A stretch of 64,000 nucleotides of DNA, taken from Cryptomeria japonica. Taxonomy: Eukaryota; Streptophyta; Pinopsida; Cupressales; Cupressaceae. A program made the position numbers and the translations under genes. How positions within the stretch are numbered: the stretch's first letter is position 1; every line of letters begins with the position of its first letter. The notes below the pieces were generated by a model. The model was not told the origin of the DNA and ran no database searches. It saw nothing but the letters and a program-made list of their open reading frames with translations. The stretch covers positions 469,700,008 through 469,764,007 of the forward strand of contig NC_081405.1 of NCBI RefSeq assembly GCF_030272615.1, given 5' to 3'. Of this stretch, positions 21,350 to 33,830 are shown in pieces.

Positions 21350-22614
21350 TGTTAGATAGTTCAAATAACTGGAAGACAACTGAGAGGGGGAGGGGGTGGG
21401 TGAATCAGTTATCACAGATTACCGGAACCATTAACAATTAAAACTTTAATACCAGAACCCAAAACATTAATACCAGAACCCAAAACATTAATACCAGAAT
21501 GCTTAAACCAAATACCAAAATAGCAGTTAAACCAATTAAGCATAAACAATAATCACATAATAAATACTATCCACATGACACCAAGATTTGTACGTGGAAA
21601 ACCCGGTAAAGGAAAAAACCATGGTGGGAAGCCTACCCACAATCAGATAATACTTTTGTAGTAAGTATGTGAATTACAATTGAGGGGCCTGCACTTGCAG
21701 GAAGGCCAATAACCTAGAGCGCACTGCTCATCACAAAAGGAGTCTCACTGACTACATAGAAATCCAAACTACAATCCAAAGAAGTGTTGAACTACAAAGA
21801 TAGCATCTCCTATGCCTGAGTACAATTCTGGTTAAGCTCAATACTAGAGGACTAAATCCTCTTACATAAACCCAATTCGATCTCCAATGATCGACCAAAT
21901 CCTCTGCCTGAATGATACTACATTATTCACACATTACATCCCTTGACCATTAACATTTCCATTCTCATATTGATCTACAATGAGATCTTACATTACATAT
22001 ACAAACCCTCGACCATAAACAATCAGGTCGGCCACCAGACAATAAACCAATTACACAATTAAAAACCATGTCATCCTTAGACCAAACATATAATATCCAA
22101 CATAAAAGACATCCTAGAAATGTATCGAGAAGTGCAATCCGCACACTTCATTAAATCGATCCATAACTTGGACCAATCGAGACCCAGTATAGGTCTACAC
22201 GCTACAACAATGATCTCCATCTGCCAAGTCTCAAACATGATCACCAACAACATCTTGAAACTCCACCAGAAGCTACACCAACACCACTTATGCAATTCAT
22301 CAAAGATCTTCATCAAAAGCTCTACCGGTGAAAACCTCGCCGGAACCAGAAACCAGGCTTCTAAGCAAATAGGATAACATTCGATCACCAAACCAAAATG
22401 AACTGATTGAATATGAACATGAGTATCATGAACAAGCCAATTCCATAACAAAATCATATTAGAGCCTACCGGAACATGCCGGATCCAAACCAGCTAGAAA
22501 CTACTCAACCTACCAAGACCAGAAGGGTGCTGGTAAAGCATCCAAACAACTAGTGTTGACATCAATGACATACCATCAATGTAATACATAATCAATTCCA
22601 CCAAATGGCTAACA
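21350..22614 (-). mobile_element. Solo LTR, Ty1/copia type, TSD CATCT
   Basis: The segment starts TGTTAG and ends CTAACA, and it is flanked by perfect 5-bp direct repeats CATCT (21345-21349 and 22615-22619). Its left part matches the copia 3' LTR at 23644-24786: AGACAACTGAGAGGGGG, GTACGTGGAAA, GGTGGGAA.CCTACCCACAAT, AACCTAGAGC.CACTGCTCA. Because the related copia element is read on the minus strand, this LTR is assigned to the same strand. No internal region is present, so it is a product of LTR-LTR recombination. Confidence 0.88.
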
Positions 22615-22619
22615 CATCT

Positions 22620-23643
22620 TACACACCTAATATATAGGAGATACAATACATGAAATTGTCAAATAATATCAGAAAACCATGAAATAAAACCACCCAAAAA
22701 AGTATCACCCAACTTATCTCTAATCCAAGATGCCCTATGATGTGTCAAAACACACACCATTTGTAACTATCATTTACACTCATTTATTTATCCCACACAT
22801 TTTTTACATTTCCCATTTTAGGAGACCCAACTTCAAAAGACCATAACATTTGATCTGCGACTCCAATTGATGAACCACTTAAAGAACTAGAAATATTATG
22901 AATTACTCTATCAAACTATAACCAACTACACTAGTTACAACCACTTTTAGTCCCCAAAAAACCTCAAAGGCATCCACAATTGATTTTGAAACTTCAAAAA
23001 ATTAAAACTTTAATATTGTCAAATATAAAAAGACATCCTATCAATTCATTTAGACCTAGAATCAATCCATGAACTACCTAAAGTATTTGTGCATATGTGA
23101 CACATTCATCATCAAGCATATTCAAATATTCAAGGCTACTTATTCAAATATTCAAAGCTACATATTCATCATTCAAGCATTGTGGAGCAAAGTTACATCA
23201 ATCTTCATACAAGCATGTGTGTGATTAGGGTTTTTCATGTCCATGTGTTTGTCACACCATTACATTCAACATTTGTGATTACATTCAAAGAGAATTGCAT
23301 CATCATCAATAATTGCAGATCTAAGGTATATCTCCTTAGCATTTATTTCAATATTTGCATTATTTCATTCATGGTTAATTCCAAAACTAGGGTTTGACTT
23401 AGGCAAACCCCTATCCCCAACATCTTTCCCTTTCTTTTTGTGTGTAGGAACAGGTGTAGGAGGTGTACTTAGGAAATCCAATAGTGTCGACGATGACAAA
23501 CAGGTTCAGCTTTCAACAACAGTAAATTCAGAGGACCAGGGCGGATCTATGCTACTTGGTCCCAAAAAATCAGGCTAAACTTCTAAGAGTAGGTTCTAAA
23601 CATCTTAGTTTACCTCTCTTTTAGAATGAGTAATGGTTGGGTT
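22620..23643. other. Decayed LTR-like DNA
   Basis: The first part appears to continue the LTR relic interrupted by the solo LTR. From about 23290 to 23470 the sequence resembles the TR-GAG LTR on the plus strand (compare 40545-40660): TTCATGGTTAATTCCAAAAC, AGGGTTTGAC, GGCAAACCCCTA, TGTGTGTAGG. It is much more diverged than the two main copies. No gene was seen. Confidence 0.45.
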
Positions 23644-24786
23644 TGTTAGGTCCCGGAGACAACTGAGAGGGGGGGGGTGTGAATTAGTTGTCAAATAAAT
23701 TCAAACCAAAAACTAATTAACCAACTTGATACTTAATACCGGTAAACCAGTTAAATATGTCGGTAGATAGTGTTAACAGTAAATTATTATACCAGTAAGG
23801 ATTAATGCACGAAACATAAACATAAAGTCATCCACAACACATAACACCAATATTTGTACGTGGAAACCCTGTAAGGGGAAAAACCACGGTGGGAAACCTT
23901 ACCCACAATTAGATGATACTACTGCAGATAGTAAGTGTACATAAATGGGGTCTGCACATGCAGAAAGGCCAACAACCTAGAGCTCACTGCTCAATCACAA
24001 AATGGGAGTCACACTGACTACAGTTGGATGGTTAAATCCAATAAGAATGTACTGCACAAAATAGCATCTTCATATGTTGGATTCAGTACCGGTGTAATGC
24101 TGATATGCTTATACAAAAACCTAGCTTCACCTTCAAATGATGTCTTCATGTATACCTCTGCTTAATCTCACATATACCTTCACACAATTCTTTTTTGCAT
24201 TCCACACTTGATCTTACAAATAAGATCTTACATTTATACCATACCCTAAGACCAATTTTAGTAGGTCGGCTCTACAAGATATTACAATAAAAACATTTTA
24301 CATACAATATAATATCCGATGCAATAACCGATTAAATATGTCAGCTTAATTCATTTACATCAATAATAAATCATCTCCATATCGTGCCATGCTGATCTGG
24401 AAAAGATAAACCTACCGGTGTAACCCTAGATAACCTTGGACCTATTTGCCGGTAGAAGCAAATATGCAAATATGAATATACCAATGATCAATTCTTCAAA
24501 ACAAAGTGTCCACATGATGTCTTTGACATTATCAAGTGTCTTCCATATCATTCCAGGTACCGGTGAACATTATATCCTACCGGTGAACCATATACCAGTA
24601 ACTGTGCAATAGTTACTTGCTTGCCGGTGAATGTTGCTGGATCTCCAAAGTGCCCATTTTCAGTTGACATCAATGACAAAACCATACCAAAATACCAGCA
24701 ATCTACCCCTTTGGCATTGATGGAAACACAAGATGGAAAAACCATCAAAGTGCCAAAACAGAAATGCCAAATACCAAAAACCAACA
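23644..24786 (-). mobile_element. 3' LTR of the copia element
   Basis: On the minus strand it begins TGTTGGTTTTTGGTATTTGG at 24786, directly after the purine tract CTAAGGGAGAT. It ends CCTAACA at 23644, giving 1143 bp with TG..CA ends. It contains the same conserved blocks as the solo LTR at 21350-22614. Many ACCGGT/CCGGTG words occur, as in the copia coding region. The left flank GGGTT (23639-23643) would be the TSD, but the partner end is lost. Confidence 0.85.
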
Positions 24787-24797
24787 ATCTCCCTTAG
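24787..24797 (-). other. Polypurine tract of the copia element
   Basis: Minus strand CTAAGGGAGAT immediately upstream of the LTR start TGTTGG. Plus-strand DNA for these elements is primed from such a tract. Confidence 0.6.
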
Positions 24798-25050
24798 ACA
24801 ACAATTTCTTCCCCTGGGAGCAACATGTGTTTATCCGAAGATTTATTTTCAATACAAATCTCTCCTCAAAAAGATAATGTGCTTTTCCATAGATATCTCT
24901 CCCCCTTTGACATCAAATTCCAAAGTTACAAAAAAAAATCAAGTTTATACAAAATACCAACTACTCCCCCTGAGAAGTAGCTTCCTCATCAAAGACTGGA
25001 GTAATAGATTTGTCTTTTAATTCTGCCGATTGATGACAATCATCAACTGT

Positions 25051-25722
25051 CTAAGTCTCCACCGGTGGTGGTATGACTCCAAGCTGATCTCTGAGATACT
25101 TAAAGGTCTCCTTAGGAAAAGGTTTTGTGAAAATATCTGCAAGATGTTCTTTAGTATTCACATAAACTAGTTTTATCTCTTTTTCTTCAACTTTTTCCCT
25201 TAGCAAATTCAGTTTGATAGAAACATGTTTTGTTTTAGAATGCAATATCAGATTCTTAGATATATCAATTGCTGCAGTGTTATCACAATATATAGTAATG
25301 GGTTCTTTGCATTTTACCTTTATGTCTTTCAACATTTGTTTAAGCCATAGTACCTGTGTACAGTTAGTTGCTGCTGCAACATATTCTGATTCTGTTGTTG
25401 ATAAAGATGTACAACTCTGTTTCTTACTCAACCAAGAAACTAATCTTTTTCCAAGAAAGAATGCTCCTCCAGTGGTTCTTTTTCTATCATCCACATCTCC
25501 TGCCCAATTTGCATCTGTGTATGCACATAGATCAAAGTTTTCATCTAGGATACCATAATCCAAGATTTGTTGTGCCTTGTAAGTACCGAAAAATCCTTTT
25601 TACTGCTGATTCATGATTTTACCTAGGATTACTTTGAAATCTAGAAACAATACATACTGCATTCATAATATCAGGCCTGGTTTGTGTCAAATATAGTAAA
25701 CCTCCTATCATAGATTTGTATC
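25051..25722 (-). pseudogene. Copia RT C-terminus and RNase H
   Basis: From the inner edge of the solo LTR the frame reads YKSMIGGLLYLTQTRPDI (end of RT) and then, after a break near 25563, the RNase H domain: AYTDANWAGD, STTESEYVAAA and YCDNTAAI. These carry the catalytic Asp/Glu/Asp residues. It ends ADIFTKPFPKE..LRDQLGV, standard for copia. RNase H removes the RNA template during reverse transcription. A frameshift near 25563-25620 separates it from RT. About 250 bp of non-coding sequence follow before the 3' LTR. Confidence 0.88.
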
Positions 25723-26992
25723 TGTAGACACCTAAAAATGGTCAACGCTTGCAGAGTCATACTTTAACATTTGCACATTGCCTCATCTTATGTTTTTGTG
25801 TCGCATTAACATTTCTCCTATGTCACGCACTTGGTCTTTATCATTTGCGAGTATCGAGTCCTTCTTCTGCACTCTTCATTTGTCTCGCTTTCGAATTAGG
25901 TCTTGTCGATAACAATTTTCAGTCATGATTTTGGTCAATCTTGTCAATCTCTTATCAACTTGTCAATCTCGTCAATTTTGCGATCGATTTGTCATCGATC
26001 CTTGTCCTCTTCAATCATGTCAATTGGTGCATATCAATTTGGTGTCTTTATCAATATTGGTCAATTTGTCAACCAATTTCAATTATTTATCAATAAAATC
26101 ATTTATCAATTCAAAATCATGATCGAATCGACATCAAATCAATCTTGCATCAAGACCTAATTGTCGTCTTTGCATTTCTAATTCATCTTCTAGGGTTTCA
26201 TGATTTAATCATTTAACCTTGTTTGTCATTTCTCCCTTTAGGTTAAATAATTTATTTATTTATCCTAAGTCTTCTTGTCACAATTAAATGTTTATTTAAT
26301 TGGCTAATTAATTCCTCCTATTTTTGTAAATTAATTAATGAATGAGAAATTATTAATTAATTTACCTAATTTTTCATCAATTTCCTAATTTCCAAGTCAT
26401 TATTTCCAACTTAATTTCCTAAATTCGTAAATGTCTATTTCTATTCCAAAATCTTGTCATAAATCCTTGCATAGCAATTTGTCATAAATTGTCATAAATC
26501 CTTGCATAGCAATTTGTCATACACATGTCATAATTTTGCTATTCTTGATTTGAATTTCCATTCGAATCATTATCATGCTAATTTGATCATTTCTCCAATT
26601 TATCTATAAATTGGATGAATTTCTTCAATTAAATCCCTTTTGATTCTTGACCCCTAATTAGATTATCGAATTTATAATCACTTTGTCAAATCACGCTTCG
26701 AGTACTCTTGAGCAATCATCTTGTCTACTTGCTTTCATATTATGATCATGCACTAGTAGGTGAGATCTACAACAAAGCTATTTGGAGAAGAAAGAAGAAC
26801 AATGGAGCCGCATGAAGGAAGCATTCAGATCCACATTTGGTTTGCATAGTATTTAATTTTGAATGTTTTATCTTTATGTCTTTATTGAGTGTGTTTTAGG
26901 ATTAATCATTGCATTTTAGTTTTTGTGATTAATGATTAGTGTTTTGACTTGTTTGTGATGATTTCCTATTTCCTAAGCTACAGTATCTAGTT
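25723..26992 (+). mobile_element. Solo LTR of the TGTAGACACC family, TSD GTATC
   Basis: It starts TGTAGACACCTAAAAATGG and ends GCTACA, with perfect 5-bp repeats GTATC at 25718-25722 and 26993-26997. Removing it plus one GTATC restores the copia reading frame (NPTRY into KSMIGG). Its first 400 bp match the LTR at 1-412 in the opposite orientation. It is rich in TGTCAATC/TTGTCAT words and in TTAATTAATT tracts. No internal sequence remains. Confidence 0.93.
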
Positions 26993-26997
26993 GGATT

Positions 26998-27227
26998 AAC
27001 AGGTGTAGATTCACCCCTTTGAGATAATTTGTCATTTGTAGTCATAGGTGTGCTTACCAGTTTAGAGTTCTCCATCCAAAATTTCTTTAGTAATTCTTTC
27101 AAGTACTTGGATTGACTCAAAAATATACCTTTATCAGTTTGTGAAATCTGCAATCCTAAAAAGAATTTTATTTCTCCAATCATAGACATTTCAAATTCTT
27201 GTTGCATTTTAATAGAAAATTCCTTAC
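26998..27227 (-). pseudogene. Copia RT middle segment
   Basis: Minus-strand frame EFSIKMQQEFEMSMIGEIK, FFLGLQISQTDKGIFLSQSK and YLKELLKKFWM, the standard region after the RT catalytic box. It joins the 35150-35645 block across the TR-GAG insertion (…GGEDGLCK / EFSIKM…) and the RNase H block across the solo LTR. Confidence 0.9.
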
Positions 27228-28493
27228 TGTAAAGTGGAAAATCGCGATCGAACCCTAGTTGCTCTCCCCTCTTCCAACTCCGAGGAGAGAGAAGGGAGAT
27301 CACTAGGGTTGATGGTTTTCACTTATGGGAGAGACTTTACATTCAAAAGAGGGGTTGAAACCCACAAGATCCAATCCCACACAATGCAAGATTGGATGCT
27401 AAATGAGTTTCAAGGGTTAAGACAACAAGGCTACCCTCTTTTGTAAAGAATGTTGATAGAAGAATTAAGCTAGGAATGCATAGAAAGTGAGAAAGATTCG
27501 CTTATAAACTGAGTTAGGGATATAGGATGAAGCTGCGGACCTGGAATTAGCTGTAAAATGTCGATACGGTGCTGTCCTACAAATTTGAGCAAAAGTTGAC
27601 GGGACGATGGCGCCCGACGTGCACATGGTCATCCGAAAAATCTGCGAAATGAAGGGGGATCTATTCGTCTCTGCACAAGGATTCCAGATCTTCAATTTTA
27701 GCCGTGTACCTGCAACCTACACAGAGAAAAGCGAAGACGATTGGGGGGTTAGGGATTAGGGGTTTGCCCTTAGGTCAAACCCCGGTTTTGGAATTAACCA
27801 AGAAATGAGAAATGCTGTAAATGTAATGTAAAACAAGTACTAATACCTTGTTGTAAGGATGTTTGTATCCTTATATGCGAAGGTATAGATGTTGTTGTTT
27901 GTTGTATGTTGTATGTTGTATGTTGTAGTATGTGATCTCCTCTTCAATGGTTGAATCCTTGTCTTGAATGCAACACTTAGCCTTGAATGGAGACTTAGAA
28001 TGATCAATTGCTTGAAGGAATGCTTGAATGCTTGAATGCTTGAATGTTTGAATGTTTGAGTATAGTTTCCACACCTTATACACATATGTCCTTCTTTCTT
28101 TTCCCCTACCCAAATGGGAGAGAAAAATGGAGTTTATATACTTGTCATTTAGGGCTGATAGACTGATTTTCCCGACCTTAGGCCGACCAGGAAAGATAAT
28201 TTTCCAATTTGCAAACATAAAGACCCGAAGTCCAAAAGAGACCGGGCCCAAAATAGGACCCAGGGACCAGGGCGTTGGGTGCCCTGGTCCTGAAGGACCA
28301 GGGTGCTGGGCGCTCTGGTCCCACCTCCCGGGACAACAGGGTGCAAAGGAGGTTCAGGCCAGGGTGCAAGAAAATGCAGTTTTTGGTGTCGTGAGCAAGT
28401 TTCGGGGTCTCCATTCAGGTTTAGTGTTGCGTCGCCATCGTGAAGACCCAAATGCGGTCGAAATTGCAAGTGTCGCAATTTTAGGATGCTACA
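27228..28493 (-). mobile_element. 3' LTR of the TR-GAG element
   Basis: 1266 bp. On the minus strand it starts TGTAGCATCCTAAAATTGCG and ends CCACTTTACA. It contains a TATA box (minus GTATATAAAC, 28132-28141), short tandem arrays of GTATGTT (27903-27925) and GAATGCTTGAATG (28017-28055), and a GGACCAGGG minisatellite near 28262-28322. It has one minisatellite unit fewer than the other LTR. Confidence 0.92.
28132..28141 (-). promoter_or_regulatory. TATA box in the TR-GAG 3' LTR
   Basis: Minus-strand GTATATAAAC, at the same place in all three LTR copies of the family (also 34752-34761 and 40253-40262). Conservation across copies and distance from the LTR start (about 350 bp) fit a U3 core promoter. 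Confidence 0.6.
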
Positions 28494-28515
28494 TTTAGCC
28501 CCCACTTTAGCGGGA
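28494..28515 (-). other. Polypurine tract of the TR-GAG element
   Basis: On the minus strand CTAAAGTGGGGGCTAAA runs straight into the LTR start TGTAGC. The same tract precedes the LTR in the second copy at 39916-39932. Confidence 0.75.
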
Positions 28516-29236
28516 GTATAAGCGTACGCTCATACTTCCGGTAAAGTACAAGGAAACAATATTGAAAAACTTTCACCACGTCAAGGAGGCAAGATACACC
28601 AAGCCCCCAGTGGACTAAGGATCTTACGACTTCGATTGACAAAGTAAAAGGGAAGATCACGAGGGAGAGCCATGACTGTCAATAGTAAGGTTCCCTCACT
28701 ATGAGTCATGCAAGAAAGATATCAAAAATTTTCAAGGCAAAGCTAAATTTGTCAAGAAATTTTCAAGTATCTTGAAAAGATATGAACGGGATGTATGCCC
28801 CCCTACGTTAAAGCGATCGCACATGCCTCACCGGGGGTGATTACTTTAAGGTAGTGATACATATAAGAAATGAGAAAGGGGCACGTTATCACAAGGATTT
28901 AGCCCCCAAGTGTGAGATAAGCCCAAGGATAATAGACACAAAACACAAAGCACAAGGTGACTTCGCTTTCCTCAGGGTCAGTATGCTGTATGATAATTCA
29001 TGTATATCATATGTATGTATGCCTAATTGTTCTTCATTCCCCAATCAAGGAAGGTCACCTAGAAGAAGGGAACACATGTGTCTTTTGAGTCAACATGAGA
29101 GAGATCGAGAGATCTCAATGCTTTGCATTGTCCTCAAGTAGACAACACTAAGGACAACGAATAGAAGAATGAGAATAACATATAGAAGAAGTAACAAAAG
29201 AAATAGAGGGGGAGAGAATCTGCTATGCTAATGAAA
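28516..29236 (-). other. 3' untranslated region of the TR-GAG element
   Basis: About 720 bp between the end of the gag-protease frame and the PPT. It is conserved in order with 39178-39915 of the second copy in the other orientation (for example CATGACTGTCA.TAGTAAGG and GCGATCGC). No open frame was recognised. Confidence 0.7.
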
Positions 29237-32200
29237 CTAGTCTAGCACGTCATCTACCCCCCGATCTTGTTGATCAATGTTTCGGGAAGGTAGGGAACAC
29301 GCTAGAGGAGGAACATCCAACACAGCAGATGGAGCTATCACAAGATCCAAACAAGGGCTATGTTCATGTTCCAAGCCACGTTGTTCTTGTCTAGGAGCTA
29401 GGATAAGTGCTTTAGAAAATTCATTAGATAAATGGTTATCAATATCAACAAGTTCATATTCACTATCAGAACGAACAAGAGAAACATTTGCATCATGAAT
29501 AACATTTTCATCTATATCATCATCAAGATTTATAAAAATAGGATCTTTAACTCGCACAGGATCAAGACCATCATGCATCTTATGTTTAGGAGATTTCGGC
29601 TCAATCGTTGGTTGAGGAGAAAATGGAATAATGCTTGTTGAAGGTGTTTTTGGGGATTGCAAAGTTTGAGCTCTAAGACGATGCTTTCACTGGCGTTCAC
29701 GTGCAGAATGATTTCGTCTAGTCTTAGTAGGAAGTTGAGAAGATTGAGGAGGAGGAATGTTCTCATCTTTATCACTTGGGTGTTTAGGTTGTGGTCTCTT
29801 AGGTTGAATAATAGGAGAAGAGGAAGGTCTCTTCTCTCCATAAGAAGAAGGAGGAGGAACTACTCCATATAAGGTAGGAATACTTGGTTTAGGAAGGAGA
29901 CCAAGTCCATCATGACGAGGAGGTATAGGTCTACTCTTAGGAGGTTTATTAGATATAGGCATAGTCACATCCATAGGAATGAGTTGGGAGTCTTCCTGAG
30001 GAAAGACATTAGTTTTATCTTTCAAAGGAAGAACTTCCTTCTCAAGAATGATAGGAATGTCAAGTTTGGGTGTTCTAGGTTCACTTAGAGATAGGATCAT
30101 ATCTTTTTTCCACTTTTGATAAGATTTGAAAATATGATCACTTCGCAGAGGAAGAGATTGGAATTGTTTAGGCCAAAAGTAATCAATAGGAACGCTAGAA
30201 GTTCTTTCAGCTGGTTTAAAGAGACTATGATTGACAGTAACAGCTTCACCATTATGGGGAAATTTCAAACACTTGTGAATAGGAGAAGCAATAGCTTTCA
30301 TGGAAGATAGCCAAGGATAGCCAAGCTTCACACGAAATTGTTCGGAAGATGGAATAATAGAAAAGTCCACATCAAGGGATTTGTTATGGACCTCAATAGG
30401 TAATGTAATAGAACCAATTGCAGGAGAAGAAAATGCATCAAATAGTTTCACAACCACATCTATTTCGTCATAGATCACTTGATTCAATTGCAAAGTAAAA
30501 AGAAACTCTTCAGTAATGACATTAACCATGCAAGAAGGATCAATAAGCACTCCACGACAAGGTGTATTCTTGACTTTTGCAACTATATATAAAGGACCAT
30601 CAGGTGCCCTGATAGTTTCACTGGAATCAAATGTGATGGAAGGTTCTTTAGGGATTTTCTGTTGCTCCACAAAGTTAATCACATTCGGAGTCATAGACAC
30701 AAGATCATCAGGTGAGACAGAGGAATCAGTAGTATCAATCGCATTAGAGGTATGAGAAGACAATGGATCAGTGAAAATCTGAAGATTTTGGTTAGGAGGA
30801 GCTACAGATGTATTGCCTTTATCATTCACACCAGAAACAGAGATAGTATTATTATCAATCAAATCTTGAATTTTCCCCTTTAAAGCAAAACATTTTTCAG
30901 TATCATGCCCAGGTTGACGATGAAATTGACAAAAAGATTTGTTATCAAAATAGGGTGAATTAATTTTTGCAGGATCTATTTGCCTTATAGGAGGAAGAGT
31001 AAGCACATTTTGTTCCAATAACTTATTCATAATACTATGCAATGATTCATTCAAAGGAGTATACTTTCTTTCTTTCTTGAAAAACTTAGAAATAGGAGGC
31101 ACACCTGATGCTGCATTCACATTGTTGTTGATGATGTTTTCATTGAATTTAATGGACTCTCTGTTCGGTTTAAACTTCCCAAATGGTTGTTGACTACTAT
31201 CACCCTTATCACTCGGAGCCATAGGATGTGATTGTTCCATTTGACTCACAGTCAGTTGATAATTGTGAAGAGTTGCGCACAACTGTTGGAAAGAAGTAAA
31301 CTCAGAAAACAGGAGTTTTTCTCTAATGTCTTTTTGTAAATTAGAAATAAAGATTCTTTGAATATCATCGTCAGGCATTGGAAAGGAAATTTGAGCATAC
31401 AAATGCTTATATCTACCAATGAAATCAGTCACTTTTTCTTTAACACCTTGTTTGCAATGCATTAAATCAATCAAAGTAACTTTAGGACTTATATTGTTTT
31501 GAAATTGTTGAATGAAAGCATTTGCAAGTTGTTCGAAAGAAGTAATAGAATAGGAAGGCAATGAGCAATACCATTGTAAGGCTTTGTCTCTTAATGTTCT
31601 AGTAAACAATTTTGCAAGCAACCTTTGGTCATAAGCAAAACCAGTACATATTGTTTGAAAGGTCTTAACATGTGTTAGAGGATCACCCTTACCATTATAA
31701 AGCTCCAAATGTGGAATTTCAACATGTTTAGGGGGAATAGCTCGAACAATATCAAGAGAAAGTGGGCTCGCAACATCAAATGTGGGCACACTAAACTTAG
31801 ATTGGTTCATAGAGGCAATTTGTTGCTGTAAAGAAGAGACAGTTTGTGCAAGATTGTTAATGGTTGCTTCAGTCGAAGAATTCATATTAGACGTGTTAGA
31901 TTGTGATGGAGGTGTTATGCTATTGAAAGAAGGTAGAGAGTAAGGTGGTGGGACACTATGATAGTTAGTCATAGGAGATGATTGGACAGGAGGAACACTA
32001 CAAGGAGGAATGGAATGGTTGAATGAATTGCCCCCTTGCGTCATGTTCATTTGTGGAGATATAATAGGAACACTCATTGAAGGAATGAATGAAGAAGTTG
32101 GATTGAATGAAGGAAGAAGGTTGATTGAAGAAGAGGGATTGCCCCCATGACTGGTGATCATAGGAGGAATGTCTTGTATTGAAGTAGTCATTATGTTTGA

Positions 32201-32665
32201 TGTAAAAGTAGGTATACTAGCAATAGGAGTCGTCAAAGGAATAGAATGATTGTCTTGAGTAGGAGGTTGTGTATAACCTAAGGTTTCGGCACAACTTTTC
32301 ATAGGCATCACATTTGAATCCACAATGTGTGCAATACCATGCAAAATATAAATTCCATTCTTATCACTTTGAAGCATACGTTTTAGACCCTCAATTAAAG
32401 GAAGAGCTTGACTATCAGGGTATTCTTGGGACATCCATTGTCGAAAATCGTCAAATTGGTTATCCAATTTTGAAAGTTGTTCTACAGAAACCTCATGGAG
32501 AGCTTCTTCATCATTAAGAGGATTAGAGGAATTACCCATGTCCTCATTAAAAAGACCATGCAAATTAGGTTCCATCTCCTCAGTAATTAAACCTTGGAAA
32601 GACTTAATTCTAAGGCTTCGTCTAACGGGAATAGTGTAAGTAGGGCTTATTGTTGTAAAACTCAT
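29237..32665 (-). pseudogene. TR-GAG gag-protease polyprotein, one in-frame stop
   Basis: From a true ATG at 32665 the frame runs 992 codons, then meets TGA (29687-29689), then continues in the same frame to VDDVLD and a stop at 29237. That makes about 1140 codons in all. The second copy has CGA at that place, so the stop is a C-to-T change. Order: Ser/Pro/Asn-rich N-terminus (to about 270), coiled coil, retrotransposon gag domain (about 310-470; LELYNGKGDPLTHV, ALQWYCSLP), a C-x2-H-x4-H-x4-C knuckle CQFHRQPGHDTEKC (about 575), and an aspartic-protease-like region (about 690-800) ending KLGYPWLSSMKAI..CLKFPHNG. The expected D-[ST]-G is replaced by LIDPSCM. A Pro-rich basic tail follows. Gag would assemble particles. 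Protease activity is doubtful. Confidence 0.85.
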
Positions 32666-33830
32666 GCACTAAAGAGAGAGAGAAGATTTTGAATTTTAGA
32701 GGTAGCAAATTTCAGTAAAACCAGCCAATCTTCCAGATTTAAGCTGTTAAATGCAATCAGGACAATCTCCCGAAATTTCGGAAAAAATGTCCGGGACCGT
32801 GGCGCTCGGGGTGCACACGGTCCTCGCAACTTTTTTCAAAATTTGCAGGGATGAAAGTTATGATGATTTTACAGCTAACCTGAAAAAATTGAGTGATTTT
32901 ACGATCTGCAGATAGGCCAAATTAAAGTTGCAATCTCAAAATTGAACCCTACCAAGATTGTCGAAAAATGTAGAATTTGAATTTTGAAAAAGAGAGGGAA
33001 ACTGAAATTTTGAATTTTATGATTTTAGAGGGAATACCAAAAGCAATGCAAGTTTTGAAATTTGAAAGTTGACTCAATTTCACGCAAAATTCAATTCTGA
33101 AAGCGGAAATCAAAGTTGTTGTAATTAAGCACTTAATTTCAAAAGTCACAAATTGCAAAAATTTGAATAAATCACTGAAATTCCGAATGAATGATAACAC
33201 ATTTTTCAGATTTAGGACTGTAAGAAACACAATTTTGACACAAATTTCAATTTCAACAATTTTTGAATGATTAGAAGCCTCAATCAAAGCAATCGCTAGA
33301 CCAACTTTGACTGTAATTTTGAAAGTGTTAAAATTGATAAAATCAGCCAAAATTCTGGATTTTAGCAGAAAAATACAGTAAGATCTAGCTCCCGAAATTT
33401 TGGAAAAAATGTCGAGGACGATGGCGCTCGGAGTGCACACGGTCCTCGCAAATTTTTTCCAAATTTTCAGGGATGAAAGATATTGTGATTTTATTGCGGA
33501 ATCCAAAGTTACAGCTGATTTGGAGATGTTTTGATCAGTGAAATTGTCGGACAAAGGTTGAATCAAGAGGGTTTCAAAAATTAGGGTTTTGACACTTAAC
33601 CACTTAATTTTCAAAATTAAAGCACAAATATGAATTGATAATTTGTAATAGAAGGGCAGATCTGAAACAAGCATCAACAATTAAACATTTCACAAGTTTA
33701 ATTACTTAAAAAGAAAATTTAGGGTTTTTATGCAATTAACCTCTAAAATTTTGCAAAAGATCAAACATGGAAATGTAATCAAGGAATCCAATTTTCAGAT
33801 CTAACTATGAATAATCAGAAAGGATGTTCA
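32666..33830 (-). other. 5' leader of the TR-GAG element
   Basis: About 1.2 kb between the PBS and the gag ATG. It contains two copies of a segment with GAAATTT(C/T)GGAAAAAATGTC followed by GTGCACACGGTCCTCGCAA (about 32773-32830 and 33394-33450). Related words recur in the LTRs (GGACGATGGCGCCC, 27602 and 34221). The 243-codon minus-strand frame at 32949-33680 is low-complexity and looks fortuitous. Confidence 0.6.

Noticed and set aside
21385..21410. G-quadruplex in the GAGAGGGGGAGGGGGTGGG run of the copia LTRs
   Set aside because: Only three separated G-runs are present, so a standard four-tract structure needs one run to be split. Not strong enough to call.
29237..29662. Separate second gene downstream of the TR-GAG gag frame
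   Set aside because: It is in the same frame as the 992-codon ORF and separated by one TGA. The sister copy has CGA there, so it is the tail of the same polyprotein.
32949..33680. 243-codon minus-strand frame in the TR-GAG leader
   Set aside because: Low-complexity Ile/Phe/Lys/Ser-rich sequence in an AT-rich leader, with no domain. The region contains repeated non-coding words shared with the LTR.
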